Source: Cyanidium caldarium
Taxonomy: Eukaryota; Rhodophyta; Bangiophyceae; Cyanidiales; Cyanidiaceae
Reading direction: 5' to 3'
Length of the DNA stretch: 64,000 nucleotides
Assembly: GCA_026184775.1 (NCBI GenBank)
Contig: JANCYW010000006.1
Coordinates: 372,001 to 436,000 of the forward strand
The notes beneath the pieces were generated by a model. That model did not search any database. It was not told the DNA's origin and saw only the letters and a program-made list of their open reading frames with translations. Shown piece after piece: positions 7,963 to 15,471 of the stretch; within the stretch, counting starts at the first letter, position 1, and the number at the start of each line of letters is the position of its first letter. Position numbers and translations under genes: made by a program.

Positions 7963-10269
7963 TCACTCTGGCGACGGCTTTCCGCTGGCGTGCCCCAGAA
8001 ACCACAGCTGCGCCTGCCGCTCCATCGTTTGTAACCACTCCAACGTCGGGCGCAGGCGCTCCATCTGTTCGCGCACGCTGGCCGCCTCCGCTGCTCCCGC
8101 TGACGTGTTGGCGCCGCCGCTGCCGCCGCCGCCTTCGCCGCGCTTCACTCCGTATACCACTTTTTGCGCAGTGGCATCGTGGCCATCGCGCAGAAACGTC
8201 ATCACATCGGGCACTTCCGTGATGTCACTGCCGCCACCCACCTGCTCGGCAATCTGCCGCACCACCTCGGCCTCGTCCAGCCACAGCGTGCAGCCGCCCT
8301 CGGTGGTGAGCGCGCGGTTCTGACACTTGGCGCCTCGGCGGCCGCGACAGGCAGTGTGAAACCACACCCGCTCCGGCACCGAGCTTACCAGCGACAGCGC
8401 CAGGCCGGTGTGATCGGCACGGCCGACGCGCCCCACCCGGTGCACGTAACCGTCGGGTTCATCGGGCAGCGTCATGTTCACCACGTACGGCAGTCCGACC
8501 ACGTCAATGCCGCGTGCTGCTACGTCCGTACAGATCAGGAAGCGGTATTCGCCCTCTTTGAAGCGCGCCAGGTTCTGTCGTCGCTCCGCGGCCGCCAGAC
8601 CGCCGTGCAACACAATAGAGGCGCCGCGTGTGCTCGTCAACCGCTCCAGAAAGCGATGCAGCACGGTGCAGTCCAGCTGGGTGCGACAGAAGAAAATCGC
8701 CTGCTCCATGCGATACCGCTCGATGAGCTGTGCCAACAGCAGCGGTTTGGCCCGTTTCGCGCGCAGCGACAGCGCGTCGGCGTCGTCACCCCGTGTATCC
8801 ACCTGGCTGTGCACGTCGTCGGTGTCGGGCCAGCGATGAACATCACCGGCGCCTTCCAGCACGGCGCGCGCGGTGTCCGGCGTCACCCACAGCACCAGGT
8901 GATCCACCGTGTCCGGCACGCTGTTCATACCTTTGGTGTCCACCCAGGTGGCGTGCTGTTGTACGCGATCGCTCAGCTGGCGCACCTTGCCCGAGTGCAG
9001 CGTGGCCGAGAACAGCACCACCTGCAGACGATGTCTTCGTCCGGTCTGGGGGATGCGGCGCAGCAGGTCGTAGATGAACGGTGCGCTGCCCTGGGCGATC
9101 AGGGCGTCGGCCTCGTCCAGCGCCAGAAAGCGCACCGAGCGCACATCCAGCCGGCCGGTCCGGAGACATTCGGTCAGTCGGCCGACGGTGCAGATGGCAA
9201 TGTCCAGGCGCTGTCGTCCAGTCGAGCCGACCGTGCCGCTGGCGGCGGCGGTACCGCTGGGCATGCCACCCACGAAGCATTCGATGTGCACCGCGGCGCC
9301 GGCATCGGTCTCAGGGAGGTAGCGGGCGAACTTGCGCATCTCCACCTCCACCTGCAGCGCCAACTCGCGGGTCGGCTCCAGCACCAACAGCAGCGGTGCA
9401 TTGCCCGGTCGATCACGTCCCTGCAAATCCAGCGCGCCCTCCTGCGCCGGCGTCGCCGTCTGGGATGCGGTGGCCGCCGCCACTGCCCGATAGTCACCGA
9501 CGTACGAGTGCTGCAGCATCTGAAAATGGGCACGCACCTGCGCACTCTTCAGCAGCACCGTGGGATATAGGGCGCGTCCCTGCAGATCGCCCAGATGCCA
9601 GCTGTATGCCACGCCCAGGTCGATGCCGTTCTTGAAGAAGCGCACTTCGCCCGCATCCAAGTCCAGCGCGCAGGCGATGACGTCGCCCCGTCCAAAGGAC
9701 TCGCCGTACGTCTCAAACGAGCCGCCGCTCGACTTTTTCCCCGTGCCGCCGTACGCATACGAATGTGCATCGGTGCCGAGCGCCAGCGTGGAGTCGGCGG
9801 TGCTCCAGCCCACTCGACACAGCCCATCACCCTCCTCCATCACCACCACCTCGAAACACCACCGCCCGCCAGCGCCCTCCCGAATACCCCGAGTGGCCCG
9901 CGCACCCGCCCACTGGTGCGTATGTCGCGCCGTGCAACGCGCCGCATCCGCCGCGTCCACCTCCAGCAACGCGTCGCGGTCGCGCTCGCTCCACACCCAC
10001 CCTCCCCCAGCCTTCTCCTCCACTTCCTCCAGCGGTTCCGCATCGACCTCTCCAGACGGCACGCTGAGACTCTCGTGCACAATCTGCAACGTCGGCAGAC
10101 AGAAAGCCCCCGTCTTACCCGAGCCGGTCTCCGCGGCCACACACACATCGCCACCGCCTAGTATCAACGGTATGGCTTCCGCCTGCACCGGCGTCGGACA
10201 CAGCCATCCCATCTCCTCGACAGATCGGATGACCTCTGGCATCACGCCCAGCTCCTCAAACGCGGACAT
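7963..10269 (-). CDS. DDX1: DDX1-type DEAD-box RNA helicase with SPRY insert
   Basis: Homologue of animal DDX1, an RNA helicase linked to tRNA splicing (RtcB ligase complex), mRNA processing and DNA-break repair. The start MSAFEELGVMPE aligns with the human start (MAAFSEMGVMPE). The Q motif and motif I (AETGSGKTG, residues 46-54) are followed by a SPRY domain at about 125-255, with the DDX1 signatures GLCRVGWST and GGTGKKS. The helicase resumes at EPTRELA (298-304), then LDEADAL, FSATLHSGK, TDVAARGIDVVG and HRVGRVGRA. The C-terminal region with GGCTLW and VVYGVKRG also follows DDX1. At 768 residues it is near the usual 740. The frame is open upstream to 10614, but that part is not conserved. 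Confidence 0.95.
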   Translation of the reverse strand: MSAFEELGVMPEVIRSVEEMGWLCPTPVQAEAIPLILGGGDVCVAAETGSGKTGAFCLPTLQIVHESLSVPSGEVDAEPLEEVEEKAGGGWVWSERDRDALLEVDAADAARCTARHTHQWAGARATRGIREGAGGRWCFEVVVMEEGDGLCRVGWSTADSTLALGTDAHSYAYGGTGKKSSGGSFETYGESFGRGDVIACALDLDAGEVRFFKNGIDLGVAYSWHLGDLQGRALYPTVLLKSAQVRAHFQMLQHSYVGDYRAVAAATASQTATPAQEGALDLQGRDRPGNAPLLLVLEPTRELALQVEVEMRKFARYLPETDAGAAVHIECFVGGMPSGTAAASGTVGSTGRQRLDIAICTVGRLTECLRTGRLDVRSVRFLALDEADALIAQGSAPFIYDLLRRIPQTGRRHRLQVVLFSATLHSGKVRQLSDRVQQHATWVDTKGMNSVPDTVDHLVLWVTPDTARAVLEGAGDVHRWPDTDDVHSQVDTRGDDADALSLRAKRAKPLLLAQLIERYRMEQAIFFCRTQLDCTVLHRFLERLTSTRGASIVLHGGLAAAERRQNLARFKEGEYRFLICTDVAARGIDVVGLPYVVNMTLPDEPDGYVHRVGRVGRADHTGLALSLVSSVPERVWFHTACRGRRGAKCQNRALTTEGGCTLWLDEAEVVRQIAEQVGGGSDITEVPDVMTFLRDGHDATAQKVVYGVKRGEGGGGSGGANTSAGAAEAASVREQMERLRPTLEWLQTMERQAQLWFLGHASGKPSPE

Positions 10270-10550
10270 TGGGTGGTGCAGAGAGAGCGAGAGCGAGAAT
10301 GTCGGTCGGGTGGTGTCTCGGGTGTTCCCACACCCGCGGCGTCCGAAGACGAGCGCGATGCGATCGGGCGCGCGACGCAACTCGGGAATCGCGCACGTCG
10401 GCGACGAGAACGCACCGGAGGGGAGGCATGAGCGCCGGAGGATGGCACGATGCGGAGAGAGAACTCGAGAGACGCCCAAAGTCCATGGGGCGCCCATGAG
10501 AAATTGTACAGAGTGTGTGGAAGGGCATCGGCATTGGATTGTCTTTGTGA

Positions 10551-12281
10551 ATGTCGCCGGGGCACGCTCTGAACGTGCGTTGGCGGCAGCAGGCGTTGTC
10601 GCGGCTGACCGCACCCGAGCCGGCCCGTCTCAACGCGCTGGTGGGCGGCAGTCCGGACGGGGAGCGGTTTTACACGGTAGACGCGGCGGGCGACCGTTGG
10701 CTGAACGATGAGTTTCCGGGGGATGTTGTCGCGGACGATGGGAGGCCGAGGTTCGGTGGCGTAGAGGCGCACAGGCTGGTGGAGTGGCGACGGTGTCCCG
10801 ACGACGGCCGGCTGTTGCGGACGCGCTGTCTGTCGTTGTCGGTGCCGGGTGTGCGTATGGAGGTGGAGGCGTTGCGACGCGGATCGGTGCTGACGTATGG
10901 AGGGGGTGATGGCGGGGAAGTGGGGCCGATCAATTACGTGGCCTCGGGTTGCATGCCGCTGCTGGGATTTGTGGTGGTGGCGTGTTGCGGCGAGATCGGC
11001 GACGGTGCTGGGCATTTGGTGGTATACCGGCCGCTGGCGGGCACCGATGGGATGCGCGACTGCTTTCCGGTGCGTCTGCCGACGCCCGACTCGGCCTGGT
11101 CGGTGGATGTGTGTCCGTCGCACCCGCTGCTGGCGTACGGCTGCAACGCGCATGAGGTGCGCTTTGTGGAGTTTGCGCTGGCGCCCACGGCCATGCAACG
11201 GCTGCGGCGGGCGGGCCTGGATGTGAGCGGGCGCGCGGCTTGTGGTGTCGGACGCGGCAGCATGCACGACCTGTCCGCGGCCGATCGGATGCGCCTATCC
11301 GCGATGCGTTACGCTGCCGCAGAGTTGTGGGTGCGCGAATGGCCGGAGCGTCTGCAGCATCGCCACAACGTGCCACGAGTGGCGTTCGGTATCGGCGACG
11401 AGGCGCCGCTGGCCTGCTCGGGTGTAAAGATCGCCTCGGCGTCGTTGGATCAGACGGTGCAGTTGGCGTGGATTGTGTCGCCGCGCGACTGGATACGGCG
11501 AGTGCAGCGCGCGTCGACGGGCGATAGCACCGCATCATTGCGAGATGCATCGGGGGAAAGTGCGGCGACGAGCGCTGTGTTATCACCGAGCATGCGCCAC
11601 GTGCTGTCGCCAGGCCGTCGCGACCTGTACCGCGACGGCTGTTGGTTCGTCATGCCCATCAGCTGGCGTTTCTGGGAGCGAAACACCGAGGCAAGATGTG
11701 GGCCTGCATTGTGGCGCTGGAAACCGTCACGGTTTGCAAATGCTCCGCGACCCGATCCGAGACACGAGGCGGTGCGCGCGGTCCTCGTCGATGCGGTCGA
11801 AATGGAGCAGGCCGCCGAGCAGTTCATGCGACACACTGTGCACGCGTGGGTGGTCGGCACCGGTTACTCGCTGTACTTGTATCGCACCCGCGAGTGCGAT
11901 CTATCCGGTAGCCGCTGCATCGATCGGTGTGTCGGCTCGCTGGACCTGTTCGACATCGAATCGAATGCGTTGCACCCCATGTTTGGCATCCGTTTCGGGG
12001 CGTTCAGTGAAGGGTTGCAACTGCTGGCGGTCGCCCTGGGCATGCTACCGCCATCAGCGGGCGGTCTGCGACTGGTGCAGGTGGATCCACACCACGGCAC
12101 CCTACGCGACTGGACATCGCCGAGTGCGGCAGCCAGAGATGCCGCGGACGACGCTCTCGGCAAACCGCTGCGGACGGTGTTGTCCCGCCTGACGGAACCG
12201 ATCTGTGGGATGTGCTTTGAGGGGCGCGAGCTGTTGCTTCTCGACCGGCGTTGCCGTCTCACCTCCATTCAGTTCACATAG
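10551..12281 (+). CDS. Beta-propeller-like protein of unknown function
   Basis: I do not recognise this 576-residue protein. It has no signal peptide or membrane segment and is rich in beta-forming repeats such as WSVDVCPSHPLLAYGCNAH and HNVPRVAFGIGD. The first of these, placed before an acidic Val/Phe strand, is typical of degenerate WD40 blades. The phrase around HNVPRVAF, followed by a Ser-Ala-Ser strand, recalls the fungal CRT10 family (regulators of ribonucleotide reductase genes), but the resemblance is weak. Its start is 281 bases from that of DDX1 on the opposite strand, so the two may share a promoter region. Met at 10551 is the first in frame. Confidence 0.75.
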   Translation: MSPGHALNVRWRQQALSRLTAPEPARLNALVGGSPDGERFYTVDAAGDRWLNDEFPGDVVADDGRPRFGGVEAHRLVEWRRCPDDGRLLRTRCLSLSVPGVRMEVEALRRGSVLTYGGGDGGEVGPINYVASGCMPLLGFVVVACCGEIGDGAGHLVVYRPLAGTDGMRDCFPVRLPTPDSAWSVDVCPSHPLLAYGCNAHEVRFVEFALAPTAMQRLRRAGLDVSGRAACGVGRGSMHDLSAADRMRLSAMRYAAAELWVREWPERLQHRHNVPRVAFGIGDEAPLACSGVKIASASLDQTVQLAWIVSPRDWIRRVQRASTGDSTASLRDASGESAATSAVLSPSMRHVLSPGRRDLYRDGCWFVMPISWRFWERNTEARCGPALWRWKPSRFANAPRPDPRHEAVRAVLVDAVEMEQAAEQFMRHTVHAWVVGTGYSLYLYRTRECDLSGSRCIDRCVGSLDLFDIESNALHPMFGIRFGAFSEGLQLLAVALGMLPPSAGGLRLVQVDPHHGTLRDWTSPSAAARDAADDALGKPLRTVLSRLTEPICGMCFEGRELLLLDRRCRLTSIQFT

Positions 12282-12398
12282 CGGACGCACTGGTGTGGCG
12301 CTGCATAGTCGATCATTGGGGTGCCTAAAAGCGCCCAGTGGGAGTGTATGCCCCAATCGTGACCACCCAGTACCCACGAAGCTCCAGCAGTCACCAGA

Positions 12399-14018
12399 AT
12401 GGTCCCTACTGTCCCTCGCACTCGGACGGACGCATCTTCGCTCGCCCGCCCGCCCATCGCCGCGACATCGGGCGGTGCGGTTCCCTTCGCCAAAACCCGG
12501 GCGCACGCGCGCGCGCATTTTCACTTTCCGGTGCGCGGGTGCGCGTGCGGAGGAGGTTCGATTCGCGGTGGACGCTTTCGAGAGCGGGTGTTGCGTCGAA
12601 CAGCCTTCCATTCGCTTATGTGGGTCGTGCAGACGACGCTCATTTCGCGGAAGTTCGGCACTGTCCACGCCGGACATGATGACGGTCACCATGAATCGCC
12701 GTGGAGAGCGGCGAGGCCGCCACGATCGCCTCGTCGGCCGCGCTGGCGGTGCGCCCAGGCGGACGTGGAGCGTCGAGTCGACAGCGACAACTACGCGGTG
12801 AACACCGCGACGCTGCAAGAGGATCCAGCAACCAATCTGAAGGGATGGATTAAGACGCGCGGCTCGCTGGTTCCCGGACGCGAAGTGGTGTACTGGTTTA
12901 CGGGGGACATTCACGCGTACGTGGACAACGGCGGGGCGACGCGGTTGTTCCGTTTCGAGGGCTACAACATCGGCCGCTGTGTGCCGCAAGAGGGCGGCTG
13001 GCGCCTGCTCACTCGCGAAGTGGGACTTTATCGCGATGCGGAGACCGGCGAGATCCTGCACGGCGAGTGGCAGAACCCGTTCACCAATCGTCTGAACGAG
13101 GTGGTGCACGTGTGGAACGACCCGGTGAATCAGGAGTTTTCGCTGGTGAGCCGGCGCACCGGACGGCCGTTTCTGGTGCCCACGACGCGCAGCGGCAAAG
13201 ACATCTACTGGCACATGGAGCTGTTCCTGCGGTATCCGAATCCGCTGCCGCGCAGCGAGTTTCCGGAGAGCTCGGCCAGCAACCTGTACCAGAGCGCCGA
13301 GCTGTTCCAGTTTTTCTGCGAGGAGAGCGACTTGGCGGATGCGCGCCTCGACTCGGCGCCGTGCCAATTGAGTTGGGTGCGCGTCAGCCAGTGGTTACCG
13401 TGGATGAACATGGGCAGCCGACCCGGCCGCCTGGTGTACCACTGCCGTGGCAAGAAGCTGGAGCACGGCTTCGCAGACTTGCCCGAGGATGTACGCGCCT
13501 ACGTGCAGCGCGAGCATCCAGAATATCAGCAGGCGCCGCAAGCGTTCACCGCGCCCAACGAGACCAGCTGGACCTATTTCCGCAAGATGATCACCGAGAG
13601 GGGCGCGCCGCGCATCGACGGCAGCGTCGCAGCCCCGGATGCTCCGCCGAGCACTCCGCCCTCCCCGCGGCGTCTGTCGCCGCTGGATCAGGCGCCCGTA
13701 CTGCGCCGCTTCACCCGCGCAGATCTGGCGCAGTACGATGGCTCGGATGCGGGCCGCGGCATCTACATCTCGGTGAACCGACGCGTGTTTGACGTCACCT
13801 CAGGCGCCCGCAACTACGGCCGTGGACAGCCGTACAATGTGCTGGCCGGACGAGACGCCAGCAAAGCGCTGGTGCGGGCGGATCTGTCGCCTCGCTGGCT
13901 CGACCTCAACGAGCCGCTCATCGTGATCGACGACCTGAGCGAAGACGAGCGTGCCGTGCTGGAGCACTGGACGCGGTACTTTGCCGATTCGTATCCCGAG
14001 ATAGGGTACCTCGTCTGA
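12399..14018 (+). CDS. DUF1838 domain fused to a cytochrome b5-like (MAPR) domain
   Basis: Residues of about 130-400 resemble DUF1838, a mainly bacterial domain of unknown function. Matching phrases are LFRFEGYNIGR, EVGLYRDAETGEIL and VVHVWNDPVNQEF. A Pro/Ser linker follows. Residues 432-539 then form a heme/steroid-binding domain of the MAPR type (as in PGRMC1), with LRRFTRADLAQYDGS, VFDVTSG, NYGRGQPYNVLAGRDASKAL and a closing W..YFADSYPEIGYL. MAPR proteins bind heme through Tyr rather than the His pair of cytochrome b5, and no His pair is seen here. The first 120 residues are Arg/Ala-rich and could be an organelle-targeting leader or untranslated; Met at 12618 is an alternative start. The fusion is unusual and its reaction is unknown. 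Confidence 0.82.
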   Translation: MVPTVPRTRTDASSLARPPIAATSGGAVPFAKTRAHARAHFHFPVRGCACGGGSIRGGRFRERVLRRTAFHSLMWVVQTTLISRKFGTVHAGHDDGHHESPWRAARPPRSPRRPRWRCAQADVERRVDSDNYAVNTATLQEDPATNLKGWIKTRGSLVPGREVVYWFTGDIHAYVDNGGATRLFRFEGYNIGRCVPQEGGWRLLTREVGLYRDAETGEILHGEWQNPFTNRLNEVVHVWNDPVNQEFSLVSRRTGRPFLVPTTRSGKDIYWHMELFLRYPNPLPRSEFPESSASNLYQSAELFQFFCEESDLADARLDSAPCQLSWVRVSQWLPWMNMGSRPGRLVYHCRGKKLEHGFADLPEDVRAYVQREHPEYQQAPQAFTAPNETSWTYFRKMITERGAPRIDGSVAAPDAPPSTPPSPRRLSPLDQAPVLRRFTRADLAQYDGSDAGRGIYISVNRRVFDVTSGARNYGRGQPYNVLAGRDASKALVRADLSPRWLDLNEPLIVIDDLSEDERAVLEHWTRYFADSYPEIGYLV

Positions 14019-14213
14019 TGTAAAGCGTGTAAAGTGTGTATCGTGGGACAAGTGGAGGGAGCGTGGACAGCGGCGGATCGATGCGGGTGTCGGTAGAGCG
14101 GCCACCCGGTGGGCTGTGGTCGGCGGTGTGACGACCGTCGACCAGCAGGCTGGCAGGCATGAAAAGCGCGAGAATCAGGATGAACGTGCACGTGGGTTGG
14201 CGAACCAGATACA

Positions 14214-15236
14214 ATGGGTCTCGGTAAAGTAGGTATGGAGGTTGGGGGCCGAGAGGCTGCTGTGCCCCCTCCGCTCTTCTGTCCGACAACCATCGCGCCC
14301 GGCCGGCGACATCGTTGCCGCTGGCGCATCCCGCACACACCGTGCAGCGCGCGAAAGCGACGCCTGTCGGGCGTGCTGCTCACCTCACGTCTCTCTCGCG
14401 CCAACTTCTCTCCGGCGCCAAGCACCCGCGTTACCCGCTTCCGTCCGTGCATCGACATTCACGACGGCCGGGTCAAGCAAGTGGTGGGGTCGACGCTGAC
14501 CGCCGATGGCGCTGCAGTGCAGCAGACCAACTTTGAGACGGACGTGCCGGCGTCCTACTTTGCGGACCGTTATCGCGAGGACCGCCTGCCCGGTGGTCAT
14601 GTCATTATCCTCGGGGGCGAGCGCGCGGCATCGGAGCGAGCGGCGCTCGAGGCGCTGGCGGCTTTTCCGCACGGACTGCAGTTTGGCGGAGGCGTCTCTG
14701 CGGACAACGCGCGGCATTACTTGGATGCCGGCGCCAGCCACGTCATCGTCACCTCGTACGTATTCCATCACGGCGCCGTGGATATCGGGCGGCTGGAGCA
14801 ACTGCGGCGCGTCACCGGTCGGGAACGCCTGGTGTTAGACTTGAGCTGCCGACCACATCAAGTCGATGACACTGTCGAATACTTTGTGTATACGGAGCGT
14901 TGGACGCGGCGGACCGATGTGCGCCTGGATGCCACCTCTTTGCAGCGCCTGGCGGAGTACTGCAGCGAGTTTCTGGTGCACGCGGTGGACGTGGAGGGCA
15001 AGAAGTGCGGCTTGGACGAGACGCTGGTGCAACGGTTGGCCGACATCTCGCCCATCCCAGTGACGTATGCGGGCGGGGTGCGCAGCGTCGGCGACCTGGA
15101 GTACGTCCGCCAAGCCGGCGGCGGCCGCGTCGATGTGACGGTCGGCAGCGCGTTGGACCTGTTTGGCGGCACGCTGCCCTACACCGAAGCCGTCGCCTGG
15201 CAACGCCTGGTAGAGCGCGCGAAGGAGAGTGTGTAA
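14214..15236 (+). CDS. HIS6: HisA: phosphoribosylformimino-AICAR-P isomerase
   Basis: Fourth-step isomerase of histidine synthesis (ProFAR to PRFAR), a TIM-barrel enzyme. It is of the eukaryotic HIS6/HISN3 type, shown by FRPCIDIHDGRVKQVVG near residue 75, LQFGGGVSADNA, LVLDLSCR, HAVDVEGKKCGLDE and VTYAGGVRS. The catalytic Asp pair fits the first beta strand (CIDIHDG) and a later one (AVDVEGK). About 70 extra N-terminal residues, rich in Arg, Ser and Pro, suggest plastid import, as in plants. The first Met is at 14214 and Met9 is an alternative. Downstream, gyrase A follows on the same strand. Confidence 0.93.
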   Translation: MGLGKVGMEVGGREAAVPPPLFCPTTIAPGRRHRCRWRIPHTPCSARKRRLSGVLLTSRLSRANFSPAPSTRVTRFRPCIDIHDGRVKQVVGSTLTADGAAVQQTNFETDVPASYFADRYREDRLPGGHVIILGGERAASERAALEALAAFPHGLQFGGGVSADNARHYLDAGASHVIVTSYVFHHGAVDIGRLEQLRRVTGRERLVLDLSCRPHQVDDTVEYFVYTERWTRRTDVRLDATSLQRLAEYCSEFLVHAVDVEGKKCGLDETLVQRLADISPIPVTYAGGVRSVGDLEYVRQAGGGRVDVTVGSALDLFGGTLPYTEAVAWQRLVERAKESV

Positions 15237-15471
15237 GATTGCGGCACACGACCGTATGCATGCGGCACTCCCGTTGTCTCGTTCCGCGTGTGGCAGTTCC
15301 CGTTCATCGTTTGCGTGGAGATCCCCCTCCCGCCATTCCACATGAGACATTTTGCGCTAATCTATGTCACGTCTCCGACACCGGCCGCCAACGGCGACGC
15401 CTCTGACCACATTCCTTGCGTGGCGGTCGGTGCTCTTTGAAAATCACGCTCGCCCACCTCACGCCGCCGCT

